DNA of 14,232 nt from an uncultured Chitinophagaceae bacterium (GTDB taxonomy: Bacteria > Bacteroidota > Bacteroidia > Chitinophagales > Chitinophagaceae), in contig CAMPGT010000085.1 of NCBI GenBank assembly GCA_946885665.1, positions 1 to 14,232 on the forward strand, in the 5' to 3' direction. Positions 1 through 7,287 of the stretch are shown here, piece after piece. A program made the translations under genes and the position numbers. Position 1 is the first letter of the stretch. The number at the start of each line of letters is the position of its first letter. The notes under the pieces were generated by a model, which saw only the letters and a list, made by a program, of their open reading frames with translations, did no database searches and was not told the origin of the DNA.

Positions 1-1
1 T

Positions 2-322
2 TCTAATCCTGAAACAGTGGATTTTGAAATGGATATTTTTTGGGTGGAAGTTCCCGGAGAAGATCCCATTGCGTGGCTACAGAAATACCCGAACCGTTTC
101 AGGCTCTGCCACATAAAAGATCGCGAAAAAGGTGCGCAGAAGGGTGATGGCAAGACGTCAACCGACCTGGGAACCGGTTCGCTCGATTATAAAAAGATAT
201 TGCGCGTAGCCAAGGAAAATGGCATGGAATATTACATTGTTGAGCAGGAGAAATTTACGAACAGCACGCCGCTGAAGAGCGCGAAAGTGGATGCGGATTA
301 TTTGAAGACTTTTAAATTTTAG
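2..322 (+). CDS. Sugar phosphate isomerase/epimerase, C-terminal fragment (5' end outside the window)
   Basis: This is the last ~106 codons of a protein that begins before the window; the frame is open from base 2 and ends in TAG at 320-322. The fragment reads like the C-terminal half of the xylose-isomerase-like TIM-barrel family: an acidic-aromatic strand (FEMDIFWV), a WLQKYPNRF helix end, then the strand LCHIKDRE carrying the His-x-x-Asp usual for the metal/substrate site, a DLGTGSLDYKKIL loop, and a final YYIVEQE strand whose Glu is a usual metal ligand. Relatives in Bacteroidota are often exported or cytoplasmic sugar epimerases; the substrate cannot be deduced, and any signal peptide would be outside the window. 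It converges on the GH25 gene with only two bases between the stops. Confidence 0.85.
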   Translation, partial: SNPETVDFEMDIFWVEVPGEDPIAWLQKYPNRFRLCHIKDREKGAQKGDGKTSTDLGTGSLDYKKILRVAKENGMEYYIVEQEKFTNSTPLKSAKVDADYLKTFKF

Positions 323-324
323 CT

Positions 325-1098
325 TCAGTTCAACAATAACTTCCTGAACGCGACGCTGTCGCCGTTGAATACATTAAAGTCAACCTTACTCACAATACCG
401 TTAACCCTGCCTGTTTCGCTGTACTGCCAGAAATGCCAGTCGCGGTATATGCGGGGTTTTCCTTTGTTAATGTAATGCGCAACCCATAACGGGTAGTCGT
501 CAAATTCCGCGTCGAGGTATTGACGGTAAAAATCAACATTTGTGTAGATGATCGGCTTCACGCCGTAATAATGTTCAACGGTACTGAGCCATTCCCGTAC
601 GCGCTGCCGTAATTTAGCGGCGGGTACCCCATAAGCCTGCTCAACATCCAGCACAGGAGGCAGGTCGCCGGGTTCCAGGGTAACACTGCTGATGAAATTT
701 TCGGCCTGCGTTTTTCCGCTTTTGGTGGCCAGGAAAAAATGGTAGGCGCCTCTTGTGAGGTTCGCACGTTTTGCTCTTTTCCAGTTTCTGCTGAAGTATT
801 TGTCTTCGTTGATATTTCCCTCCGTGGCCTTGATAAAAGTAAAGCTGATGCTGACGTTATCAACGCTCATTGCCTTAACACGGTCCCAGTCGATGATGTG
901 CTGGTATTTTGAAACATCGATGCCATGAACGGAGTAATTGGTGGGGATGTCTATTCCAAATTCGTCATAACGCACATACTCTGCCTTGCGCGAAAGCCAC
1001 CATTCACGTATCCACATGCCCAGCATCAGCGCAATGCTTGCGCAAAGCGTGATGATCAGCATTCTCCAGATGGTGTCGGTTCTTTTTTTAATGCCCAT
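325..1098 (-). CDS. Membrane-anchored GH25 family lysozyme (N-acetylmuramidase)
   Basis: A 257-residue protein predicted to cleave the beta-1,4 bond between MurNAc and GlcNAc in peptidoglycan. A short basic N-terminus is followed by a hydrophobic segment at about residues 13-30 with no obvious cleavage site, so it is probably a signal anchor holding the enzyme on the outer face of the inner membrane. The GH25 barrel starts with GIDVSKYQ (59-66, Asp61), continues with FIKATEG (88-94) and the GAYHFF strand (117-122), and reaches LPPVLDVE (146-153), whose Asp151 and Glu153 are the expected catalytic pair. WQYSETGRVNGI near the C-terminus is the usual last strand. It is the last gene of a minus-strand run, 24 bases after the MarR gene. 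In a Gram-negative, GH25 could act in wall remodelling or against other bacteria; the sequence does not decide. Confidence 0.93.
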   Translation of the reverse strand: MGIKKRTDTIWRMLIITLCASIALMLGMWIREWWLSRKAEYVRYDEFGIDIPTNYSVHGIDVSKYQHIIDWDRVKAMSVDNVSISFTFIKATEGNINEDKYFSRNWKRAKRANLTRGAYHFFLATKSGKTQAENFISSVTLEPGDLPPVLDVEQAYGVPAAKLRQRVREWLSTVEHYYGVKPIIYTNVDFYRQYLDAEFDDYPLWVAHYINKGKPRIYRDWHFWQYSETGRVNGIVSKVDFNVFNGDSVAFRKLLLN

Positions 1099-1122
1099 TT
1101 ACTGGTGCAAAGATATTACCGT

Positions 1123-1575
1123 TCAGTGCGAATTTCTAAGTTTGTCGAGCAATTGATTGATCATTCTTGCTTCTTCCTCCGAAATGCTCGTGAGGTGCGA
1201 GTCGAGTTCGTGGGTGTGGTCGTCGAGATTTTTGAGCAGCGCCAATCCTTTTTCTGAAATCGTTACATCCACCAGGCGGCGGTCATTCTTGCACACCACT
1301 TTTTCAACGAGGTCCTTTTTAAGGAGCCTGTCGACGATGCGGCTGGTGTCGCTCATTTTATCGAGCATGCGCTGTCGTATCTGCAGGGTGGACAATGGCT
1401 TGCCGGCGCCCCGCAGAATCCGGAGTATATTGTATTGCTGCATCGTAAGGTCGGCCTTTTCAAAAAAGCGTTTGGCCTTTTCCATCGCCCAGTTGTAGGT
1501 GTAGATCAGGTTAACGCTCATCTTGTGGTATTCACTGTTGAATTTTGTTTGGTGAATATCATTTTCAATACTCAT
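1123..1575 (-). CDS. MarR family winged-helix transcriptional regulator
   Basis: A 150-residue protein of normal MarR length. The N-terminal helix (about 15-40) and the C-terminal helices (about 108-148) would form the dimer interface. The winged helix-turn-helix runs from LTMQQYNILRIL (43-54) through the LSTLQIRQRM helix and the recognition helix around SDTSRIVDRLLKK (75-87) to the wing NDRRLVDVTIS (97-107), which carries the conserved Asp-Arg of the family. It lies 31 bases after the radical SAM gene and 24 before the GH25 gene, so it is probably co-transcribed with both. No ligand can be inferred. Its own cluster is a reasonable target, since the divergent promoter region above the first gene holds an 8-bp inverted repeat (see 3337-3368), but no link is shown. 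The start used gives a normal N-terminal helix; no ribosome binding site is apparent. Confidence 0.92.
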   Translation of the reverse strand: MSIENDIHQTKFNSEYHKMSVNLIYTYNWAMEKAKRFFEKADLTMQQYNILRILRGAGKPLSTLQIRQRMLDKMSDTSRIVDRLLKKDLVEKVVCKNDRRLVDVTISEKGLALLKNLDDHTHELDSHLTSISEEEARMINQLLDKLRNSH

Positions 1576-1606
1576 AAGATGGGTTTATTTCATTTTGGCA
1601 TTATCA

Positions 1607-2638
1607 TTAGTCGGCCCATACCTTTGTTCCTTCGCTGCAATTGGCGCAAATGTCAATATTCTTTCTTCCCGCGAGCACCTGTTTCCTGAAACCGGCATAT
1701 TCGCCGTCGCGCCAAATCTCTTTAAAGCTTTTGCCTTTCAGGTTGCCCATCTTATGCTGCGCATCCTTATCGAAGCAGCAGGGTACCACAAGGCCGTCCC
1801 AGGTGATCACCGTTGCGTGCCACAGGCGCCAGCAATGATTGTCGAGCGAATTCTTCAAACGGTATTTTCCCGTATGGTCTTTTTTGTAACGGCTGAATTT
1901 GGGGGATACAGGGATTAGCTGGTTCGGGTCGTTTTCATAATCATACACCTGCGCCGTTTTGAATCTCACTTCATCCACCCCGCACTCTCCGGCCAGCTTT
2001 CTGATGTCTTCAACCTGGTGTTCATTCGGCTTCACCACAAGAAACTGAAAAAAAATGAATGGCGTATCACTTTTTAATTTCTTTTTCCACGCCACCACAT
2101 TTTTTGCTCCTTCGATCACTTTGCTCAGCTTGCCGCCCCGGCGGTATTGCTGGTACACATCCTGCGTGGTGCCGTCTATCGAAATGATGAGCCTGTCGAG
2201 GCCGCTTTCAACCGTTTTCCGCGCATTTTCATCGTTGAGATAGTGGGCGTTGGTGGAAGTGGCGGTATAAATTTTTTTTGAAGAAGCATATTTTACCATC
2301 TCCAAAAAATCAGGATTAAGATAGGGCTCGCCCTGGAAATAAAACACAAGGTAAAGGAGGTCCTTCGACAACTGGTCGATCGTATCCCTGAAAAAATTGT
2401 TTTCCAGCATCCCCGTTGGGCGCGTAAAGGCCCTTAAACCACTCGGACATTCAGGGCAGCGAAGATTGCATGAAGTTGTGGGCTCGAACGACAGGGAAAC
2501 CGGCAACCCCCATTGCACCGGCCGCCTGATCCATTTACTGATATAAAAACTGCCCAATACACGGCTCGCGTTCCACATACGCCGAAGCGTAAGCTTGGAG
2601 AGCAGGTTCATCGTATCGGTCAGATTAAAGCCGGGCAT
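1607..2638 (-). CDS. Radical SAM protein with C-terminal SPASM-type domain
   Basis: A 343-residue enzyme. The radical SAM core begins around residue 48 and carries the CxxxCxxC cluster motif as Cys57, Cys61 and Cys64 (CNLRCPEC), which binds the [4Fe-4S] cluster that cleaves S-adenosylmethionine. FYFQGEPYLNPDF follows as the SAM-contacting GGEP-like strand, and RLIISIDG as a later barrel strand. The C-terminal part contains Cys269, Cys287-Cys288, Cys331 and Cys334, with the WDGLVVPCC turn and the GNLKGKSFKEIWRDGEYAGFR segment typical of SPASM domains, so at least one auxiliary iron-sulfur cluster is likely. SPASM proteins often modify peptides, but no short precursor peptide is visible beside it. 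It starts 23 bases after the fatty acid hydroxylase stop and precedes MarR by 31 bases. Substrate unknown. A second in-frame Met at residue 10 is an alternative start. Confidence 0.92.
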   Translation of the reverse strand: MPGFNLTDTMNLLSKLTLRRMWNASRVLGSFYISKWIRRPVQWGLPVSLSFEPTTSCNLRCPECPSGLRAFTRPTGMLENNFFRDTIDQLSKDLLYLVFYFQGEPYLNPDFLEMVKYASSKKIYTATSTNAHYLNDENARKTVESGLDRLIISIDGTTQDVYQQYRRGGKLSKVIEGAKNVVAWKKKLKSDTPFIFFQFLVVKPNEHQVEDIRKLAGECGVDEVRFKTAQVYDYENDPNQLIPVSPKFSRYKKDHTGKYRLKNSLDNHCWRLWHATVITWDGLVVPCCFDKDAQHKMGNLKGKSFKEIWRDGEYAGFRKQVLAGRKNIDICANCSEGTKVWAD

Positions 2639-2661
2639 TATTTAAAGATACATAACAGCCC

Positions 2662-3321
2662 TTATCTGTACATGAGCTCTCTTACCTTTTCTTTATCTTC
2701 CTTTTCTTTCTTCAGGTCGAACATGGTGCCGAATACATAGTCCCACAATGTAGTGCTGACGCCGTATCCCTTGCCTTCATCTTTGTAATGATGCAGGTGA
2801 TGGTTTCTCCACAAGGGCTTGAGCCATTTGAAGGGCGGGTTCCAGGCGTGGATGGCATAGTGCATGCTGCCATACATTAAATACCCGATGATAAAGCCGG
2901 GGAAAAACATGAATACGGCTTTACCCATAACAAGGTACTCTAAAGAAAATATGACGGCAGATATGATAAGACTCGGTACCGGTGGCATGAACAGCCTTTC
3001 CTTATCGCGCGGGTAATGGTGATGGTTACCATGCATGATGTACACGAACTTTTTGGCTCGCTCGCTTTCGGCAACATGATGGAAGGCAAAACGGTGCATG
3101 AGGTATTCAAAAAGCGTCCAAAATAACATGCCCGAAATAAAAATCAGAATGATCTTCCAGGATGGATTACCGAGGTAGGCGGCCGAATAATAAATCAGTC
3201 CCACCGCTATTGGCAGGTACAGCCCCCAAATGACGAGAGGATGCGTTTTTGTGAGCATCTCGAGATAGCTGTTATTGAATAGTTGCGCCTGCCCCTTGTT
3301 ATTAATTTTTTCGAACTTCAT
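2662..3321 (-). CDS. Fatty acid hydroxylase superfamily membrane protein (sterol desaturase/FA2H-like)
   Basis: A 219-residue inner-membrane di-iron enzyme. Hydrophobic segments lie at about 28-50, 56-74, 115-132 and 135-153. The histidine clusters of the superfamily are complete: EYLMHRFAFHH (72-82), HGNHHHYPRD (97-106), HYAIH (154-158) and NHHLHH (173-178). The spacing, the HGNHHxxPxD box and the closing GYGVST...WDYVFGT resemble fatty acid 2-hydroxylase (FA2H/Scs7) more than carotenoid hydroxylase. A role in hydroxylating acyl chains of membrane lipids, for example sphingolipids or ornithine lipids found in this phylum, is an inference. It is the first gene of the minus-strand run, is preceded by an unusually perfect Shine-Dalgarno sequence, and diverges from the fumarylacetoacetase gene. 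The C-terminus is charged and Lys/Glu-rich, probably cytoplasmic. Confidence 0.9.
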   Translation of the reverse strand: MKFEKINNKGQAQLFNNSYLEMLTKTHPLVIWGLYLPIAVGLIYYSAAYLGNPSWKIILIFISGMLFWTLFEYLMHRFAFHHVAESERAKKFVYIMHGNHHHYPRDKERLFMPPVPSLIISAVIFSLEYLVMGKAVFMFFPGFIIGYLMYGSMHYAIHAWNPPFKWLKPLWRNHHLHHYKDEGKGYGVSTTLWDYVFGTMFDLKKEKEDKEKVRELMYR

Positions 3322-3325
3322 AATT

Positions 3326-3334
3326 ACCTCCTTT
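3326..3334 (-). promoter_or_regulatory. Canonical Shine-Dalgarno site of the fatty acid hydroxylase gene
   Basis: On the minus strand the bases read AAAGGAGGT, followed by AATT and the ATG at 3321-3319, giving near-ideal spacing. It fixes the start codon of the hydroxylase. No comparable site was found before the other genes examined here, and strong Shine-Dalgarno sites are generally rare in Bacteroidota. Confidence 0.8.
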
Positions 3335-3336
3335 CT

Positions 3337-3368
3337 ATTCTACACCAAAAGTACAAATACTGTAGAAT
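3337..3368. repeat. 8-bp inverted repeat, candidate operator in the divergent promoter region
   Basis: ATTCTACA at 3337-3344 and its exact complement TGTAGAAT at 3361-3368 are separated by 16 bases, so the arm centres are 24 bp apart. The minus-strand -7 element of the hydroxylase gene lies between the arms, where a bound dimer would block transcription. The geometry fits a repressor operator; the MarR protein of the same run is a candidate binder, by inference only. Confidence 0.45.
3346..3353 (-). promoter_or_regulatory. Bacteroidota-type -7 element for the fatty acid hydroxylase run
   Basis: The minus strand reads TACTTTTG, an exact match to TAnnTTTG, 25 bases upstream of the hydroxylase start codon. 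No convincing -33 TTG/TTTG is seen at the expected 19-21 base distance, so the call rests on the -7 match and its position. Confidence 0.5.
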
Positions 3369-3390
3369 TTCTGCTTGCGGCAAATCCGGT

Positions 3391-3398
3391 TACCTTTG
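3391..3398 (+). promoter_or_regulatory. Bacteroidota-type -7 element for the fumarylacetoacetase gene
   Basis: TACCTTTG matches TAnnTTTG exactly and sits 35 bases before the chosen ATG at 3434. The -33 region is poor. Its position supports the ATG at 3434 over upstream in-frame starts, because those would lie before or inside this promoter. Confidence 0.5.
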
Positions 3399-3433
3399 CG
3401 CCTCATGTAATCATTTTAAAACCCTCGTTTTTC

Positions 3434-4444
3434 ATGAAACTTGTTTCTTACCTCAGGGATGGCCACGACCAGCTTGCGCTCCTGGTAAACGATCTTTTGT
3501 ATAACATGGAAAATTTGCACCCCGACCTGCCCGGCAACATGGGCATGTTTCTGCAATACTGGGAAGATAATGGTCCTATGGCGCTGGGAGGCGAAATGAT
3601 GGTCAATGAAGGAAAGATCGATGACAGAAGGGCCATGCCCGTATCGTCCGTGGAACTGCTCTCGCCCGTGCCGTTTCCTTCATCGTGCAGGGACGGCTAC
3701 GCCTTCCGCCAGCATGTTGCTGCCGCCCGCAGAAACCGCAACGTGGACATGATCCCCGAATTCGACCAATACCCCATCTTTTACTTTACCAACCATCACA
3801 GCATAAGCGGGCCCGGCGAAGTGCTGTGCATGCCGGATCATTTCCAAAAGCTGGATTTTGAGCTGGAAGTGGCCGTTGTGATCGGCAAACACGGACGAAA
3901 CATAAAAGCCGAAGAGGCCGACCAATACATTGCAGGGCTGATGATCATGAACGATTTCAGCGCGCGCACGCTGCAACGCGAAGAAATGCTGCTCAACCTC
4001 GGTCCCGCCAAGGGAAAGGATTTTGCTACTGCTGTGGGCCCGTGGCTGGTTACGCCGGATGAGCTCGAACCCTTCGTGGTGCCGGCAAAACCCGGTCACA
4101 CCGGTAAAAACTGGAACCTCAGGATGCAATGCAGGGTGAACGGCACGCAGGTTAGCGACGGCAACCTGGCCGACATGGACTGGACCTTCGCCGAAATCAT
4201 CGAGCGCGCCTCGTATGGGGTGAACCTTAATCCGGGCGACATCATAGGCAGCGGCACAGTGGGGACGGGGTGCTTCCTCGAACTCAACGGCACCGGGAAA
4301 CGAAACGATCCGGCTTACCAGGAACAATGGCTCCATGAGGGCGACAACATTGAACTGGAGGTGGATGGCCTCGGCATACTAGAGAACATTATCGTTAAAG
4401 AGGAAAGCGATTTTTCGATTTTGAGCATTAAGAAAAATGTATGA
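3434..4444 (+). CDS. Fumarylacetoacetate hydrolase (fumarylacetoacetase) family protein
   Basis: A 336-residue enzyme predicted to hydrolyse fumarylacetoacetate to fumarate and acetoacetate, the last step of tyrosine degradation. The catalytic apparatus of mammalian FAH can be matched by eye. Asp87, Glu143, Glu145 and Asp174 are the metal ligands, in RDGYAFRQH, DFELEVAVV and IMNDFSAR. His94 is the catalytic base seven residues after Asp87, as in FAH. GKDF (Lys195), SARTLQ (Gln181) and GCFLEL (Glu283) also align. It is shorter than the ~420-residue eukaryotic enzyme, as usual for bacterial members. The reading frame is open further upstream, but only the ATG at 3434 gives a family-like N-terminus (MKLVSYL) and lies after the -7 element. 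No other tyrosine-pathway gene is in the window, so a related beta-diketone substrate remains possible. lysS follows 47 bases later on the same strand. Confidence 0.9.
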   Translation: MKLVSYLRDGHDQLALLVNDLLYNMENLHPDLPGNMGMFLQYWEDNGPMALGGEMMVNEGKIDDRRAMPVSSVELLSPVPFPSSCRDGYAFRQHVAAARRNRNVDMIPEFDQYPIFYFTNHHSISGPGEVLCMPDHFQKLDFELEVAVVIGKHGRNIKAEEADQYIAGLMIMNDFSARTLQREEMLLNLGPAKGKDFATAVGPWLVTPDELEPFVVPAKPGHTGKNWNLRMQCRVNGTQVSDGNLADMDWTFAEIIERASYGVNLNPGDIIGSGTVGTGCFLELNGTGKRNDPAYQEQWLHEGDNIELEVDGLGILENIIVKEESDFSILSIKKNV

Positions 4445-4466
4445 GCATCTGCTCGACGGGAACAAT

Positions 4467-4474
4467 TATTTTTG
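4467..4474 (+). promoter_or_regulatory. Bacteroidota-type -7 element upstream of lysS
   Basis: TATTTTTG matches TAnnTTTG in the 47-base gap after the fumarylacetoacetase stop, 17 bases before the lysS ATG. No clear -33 element accompanies it. lysS may therefore have its own promoter in addition to any read-through. Confidence 0.4.
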
Positions 4475-4491
4475 CGGCTTAATTACAAACA

Positions 4492-6006
4492 ATGCATTTA
4501 TCTGACCAGGAAATCATCAGAAGGGATAAGCTAAAACAATTGCAGGACATGGGTATCGACCCATATCCCGCTTCGTTATACCCTGTTAATATAACCGCCG
4601 CTTACATTAAGGAAAACTTTAAAGGTGAAACCAACGCCGAAGAATTTAAAGAAATTTCCATCGCCGGCCGCATCATGGGCGTTCGCGACATGGGCAAGGC
4701 TTCCTTCGCGGTACTGCAGGATTCAACGGGAAAAATTCAACTGTACATAAAAAGAGATGATATTAAGAATGGAGATGATACTTCGCTGTACGATAAAGTA
4801 TGGAAACACCTTACCGACATTGGCGACATCATCGGCGTAAAAGGCTTTGTGTTTACAACACGCACTGGTGAAATATCCATCCACGTCCAGGAACTGAAGT
4901 TCCTGTCGAAATCGATCAAACCCCTCCCGATCGTGAAGGAAAAAGAAGGAGAAACCTTCGACGCTGTTACCGATCCCGAATTCAAATACCGCCAGCGCTA
5001 CGCCGACCTGATCATCAACCCTGAAGTGAAACAAACCTTCATCAGGCGCACCAAAATGATCAACGCAATGAGGCAGTTCCTGAATGATAAGGGAGCGCTT
5101 GAAGTGGACACGCCGGTGTTGCAAAACATACCCGGCGGCGCCATAGCCAGGCCCTTCAAAACCCATCACAATGCGCTGGATATCCCGCTGTACCTGCGCA
5201 TCGCCAATGAACTGTACCTGAAAAGACTGATTGTTGGCGGATTTGACTGGGTGTATGAGTTCAGCCGCAACTTCCGCAATGAAGGGATGGACAGAACGCA
5301 CAACCCCGAATTTACCGTGCTCGAATTCTATGTGGCCTATAAAGATTATTTATGGTTGATGGAAATCACGGAGCAAATGCTCGAGGCTGTGGCTATTGCC
5401 ACGAACGGTACAACAAAGGTGGTGATGGAAGGGAAGGAGATAGATTTCAAGGCGCCTTACAAAAGACTCACCATGCATGAGGCGATAAAGGAGCACACCG
5501 GATTTGATATTGACGGCATGGATGAGAGCGCGCTGAGAGAAGTGTGCCGCAAGCTTTCCATCCCGGTGCAGGCTTCGATGGGTGCAGGTAAACTCATCGA
5601 CGAAATTTTCAGTGAGAAATGCGAAAAGCATTTCGTTCAACCAACGTTTATCATTGACTATCCTGTTGAAATGAGCCCGCTCACAAAAAAGCACAGGAGC
5701 AAGCCGGGACTGGTGGAAAGATTTGAGTTAATGATCAACGGCAAGGAAATGGCCAATGCCTATTCCGAGCTGAACGATCCTCTTGATCAACGCGAACGCT
5801 TCGAACAACAGGTAAAACTGATGGAGAGGGGAGATGAAGAGGCGATGTACATTGATTACGACTTTTTACGCGCCCTTGAATATGGCATGCCGCCTACTGC
5901 GGGCATTGGCTTTGGTATTGACAGGTTGTGCATGCTGATGACGGGGCAGTCATCCATCCAGGATGTATTGCTGTTCCCTCAAATGAGAAACGAAGAGATC
6001 GGCTAG
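4492..6006 (+). CDS. lysS: Lysyl-tRNA synthetase, class II
   Basis: A 504-residue cytoplasmic enzyme that charges tRNA-Lys, of normal bacterial LysS length. The N-terminal OB-fold anticodon-binding domain includes ISIAGRIMGVRDMGKASFAVLQD (about 55-78) and a QLYIKRDD strand. The class II catalytic core follows. Motif 1 lies around IRRTKMINAMRQFL, with the GGAIARPF loop after it. Motif 2 begins at Phe261 with FRNEGMDRTHNPEFT, and motif 3 is GIGFGIDR at 471-478. The ELNDPLDQRERF and MPPTAGIG segments are typical LysS signatures and separate it from aspartyl- and asparaginyl-tRNA synthetases. The start is supported by the conserved N-terminus (LSDQEIIRRDKL) and the TATTTTTG element just upstream. 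Its TAG stop overlaps the stop of the opposing lipoprotein gene in the palindrome CTAG. Confidence 0.98.
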   Translation: MHLSDQEIIRRDKLKQLQDMGIDPYPASLYPVNITAAYIKENFKGETNAEEFKEISIAGRIMGVRDMGKASFAVLQDSTGKIQLYIKRDDIKNGDDTSLYDKVWKHLTDIGDIIGVKGFVFTTRTGEISIHVQELKFLSKSIKPLPIVKEKEGETFDAVTDPEFKYRQRYADLIINPEVKQTFIRRTKMINAMRQFLNDKGALEVDTPVLQNIPGGAIARPFKTHHNALDIPLYLRIANELYLKRLIVGGFDWVYEFSRNFRNEGMDRTHNPEFTVLEFYVAYKDYLWLMEITEQMLEAVAIATNGTTKVVMEGKEIDFKAPYKRLTMHEAIKEHTGFDIDGMDESALREVCRKLSIPVQASMGAGKLIDEIFSEKCEKHFVQPTFIIDYPVEMSPLTKKHRSKPGLVERFELMINGKEMANAYSELNDPLDQRERFEQQVKLMERGDEEAMYIDYDFLRALEYGMPPTAGIGFGIDRLCMLMTGQSSIQDVLLFPQMRNEEIG

Positions 6007-6578
6007 CTGGCCAGCATCTTCTTCACGTTCTCGATGATCTCCAGAATTTCTTTGTTGGTGTAGAACTTATACACTTCATGCTTCACCGACGGATCCAGCG
6101 AGCCGGGCACTTTGCGGTACGGTCCAATGATCTCCGCATCCTTATTTGCCGTGATCCTCGCTGCCTGCATGGGTGGGATATTGTAATTTTTTGCGGTGGC
6201 GCTTACATTTTCGCCTTTCATCAATTTTGTGAGGCTGTCCACCCTGTTCCAGAGATCGTCCTGGCTGATGACTTTCTGAGAATTATCGGTACCGGTTTCC
6301 TGGTAGCTGCCAACGAGTGTGTCGTTTTTGAGGTTGAGAATGTATAATCCCGGTTCTGTTATGGCCACTTCTTTTTTACCTGATGGCGATACCACGGTTA
6401 TGTTGTCACCATCCGGTTCGAAAGTAATTTCGTTGTGTGTGGTGCCGGGGTCGAGGGTAACGGTGTTTCCCTCCATCTGCACTTTACCACTCGCCATTAC
6501 CAGCACTTTTTTGTTGTTGGAACAGGAGGTGAAGAGAACGATGGCCACCAGCGCCGGCAGGTAAATAATTCTTTTCAT
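6003..6578 (-). CDS. Lipoprotein of unknown function
   Basis: A 191-residue protein with a lipoprotein signal peptide: basic MKR, a hydrophobic stretch at about 4-16, and the lipobox-like FTSC with Cys19 as the lipid-modified residue. The following SNNKK has no Asp at +2, so sorting is unclear. Residues ~25-100 are rich in short beta strands (VLVMASGKVQMEGN, TVVSPSGKKEVAITEPGLYILNL) and may form a small beta domain. Residues ~105-190 look helical, with SLTKLMKGENVSATAKNYNIPPMQAARITANKDAEIIGPYRKVPGSL in the middle and a closing NKEILEIIENVKKML helix. I recognise no named domain. The gene lies downstream of the superoxide dismutase gene, separated by a hairpin, and converges on lysS with overlapping stop codons. 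The ORF is well defined and the signal peptide is convincing; the function is not. Confidence 0.8.
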   Translation of the reverse strand: MKRIIYLPALVAIVLFTSCSNNKKVLVMASGKVQMEGNTVTLDPGTTHNEITFEPDGDNITVVSPSGKKEVAITEPGLYILNLKNDTLVGSYQETGTDNSQKVISQDDLWNRVDSLTKLMKGENVSATAKNYNIPPMQAARITANKDAEIIGPYRKVPGSLDPSVKHEVYKFYTNKEILEIIENVKKMLAS

Positions 6579-6605
6579 TAACGTGGATTTTAGCGGGATA
6601 AATAT

Positions 6606-6632
6606 GCCCCGCTGAACGAGCGGCAGCGGGGC
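6606..6632 (-). terminator. Hairpin terminator after the superoxide dismutase gene
   Basis: Nine-base arms GCCCCGCTG (6606-6614) and CAGCGGGGC (6624-6632) pair perfectly around a 9-base loop, 15 bases after the dismutase stop. On the minus strand the hairpin is followed by ATATTTATCC, an A/T-rich stretch with a poor T run. It is probably an intrinsic terminator, possibly leaky into the lipoprotein gene, which has no clear promoter of its own in the short gap. Confidence 0.65.
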
Positions 6633-6647
6633 TTGATGTATGTCTTC

Positions 6648-7256
6648 TTATTTGGAAACTTTTTCAAACTTTTCGTTCACCTTCTTCCAGTTGATCACGT
6701 TCCAGAAGGCAGTGAGATATTCTGCCCTCCTGTTCTGGTATTTCAGGTAGTAAGCGTGTTCCCATACGTCAACGCCAAGAAGCGGTGTTCCTTTCACTTC
6801 TGCCACGTCCATCAGGGGGTTGTCCTGGTTGGGTGTTGAAGATATTTCGAGCTTTCCGTCTTTTGCTATCAGCCATGCCCAGCCGGAACCGAAGCGAGTG
6901 AGGCCCGCCGCGTTGAACTTTTCTTTCAATGCATCAAACGATCCGAAGGTTGATGAGATCGCATCACCGATCTTTCCTGACGGGGCGCCGCCGGCATTAG
7001 GAGCGAGTATTTCCCAGAAAAACGAGTGGTTCCAGTGTCCCCCACCGTTATTGCGCACTGCCGGGCTGATGCTGCCGGCTGCTGCCACGAGTTCTTCAAG
7101 GGATTTATTTTCATTTGGGGTGCCTGCGATGGCTTTATTAAGGTTGTCAACGTAAGCCTGGTGATGCTTACCATGATGAATCTGCATTGTAGTCGTATCA
7201 ATATGCGGCTCAAGTGCGTCGTGTGAATAAGGCAGAGCTGGTAATGTGAATGCCAT
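6648..7256 (-). CDS. sodA: Superoxide dismutase, Fe/Mn family, Mn-type active site
   Basis: A 202-residue enzyme that converts superoxide to oxygen and hydrogen peroxide. There is no signal peptide, so it is cytoplasmic. The four metal ligands are visible: His27 ([12 protein letters not shown]), His77 (HWNHSFFW), and Asp163 and His167 (DVWEHAYY). The second-sphere glutamine that distinguishes the subtypes is Gln144 in NQDNPLM, with Gly73 at the position where Fe-type enzymes have Gln, so the active site is Mn-type or cambialistic. The length, the FGSGWAWL strand and the C-terminal [10 protein letters not shown] helix are standard. It has its own likely promoter in the 88-base gap after tadA and a hairpin terminator. 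The gene symbol follows the Mn-type reading. Confidence 0.95.
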   Translation of the reverse strand: MAFTLPALPYSHDALEPHIDTTTMQIHHGKHHQAYVDNLNKAIAGTPNENKSLEELVAAAGSISPAVRNNGGGHWNHSFFWEILAPNAGGAPSGKIGDAISSTFGSFDALKEKFNAAGLTRFGSGWAWLIAKDGKLEISSTPNQDNPLMDVAEVKGTPLLGVDVWEHAYYLKYQNRRAEYLTAFWNVINWKKVNEKFEKVSK

Positions 7257-7287
7257 AACTAATTGAATTTATTGATTAAACGATTCG

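Noticed and set aside
1576..1606. Possible small precursor peptide for the radical SAM/SPASM enzyme in the flanking gaps
   Set aside because: The gaps are 23 and 31 bases and hold no start-to-stop frame of useful size on either strand.
3275..3433. Upstream extension of the fumarylacetoacetase gene to an earlier in-frame ATG
   Set aside because: The extra 53 residues overlap the divergent hydroxylase start and the promoter elements and do not look like protein of this family; FAH proteins begin near MKLVSYL.
3680..4336. Long open frame on the minus strand opposite the fumarylacetoacetase gene (218 codons)
   Set aside because: It is antisense to a clearly recognisable enzyme with all catalytic residues, and its own product resembles no family; high GC at third positions explains the open frame.
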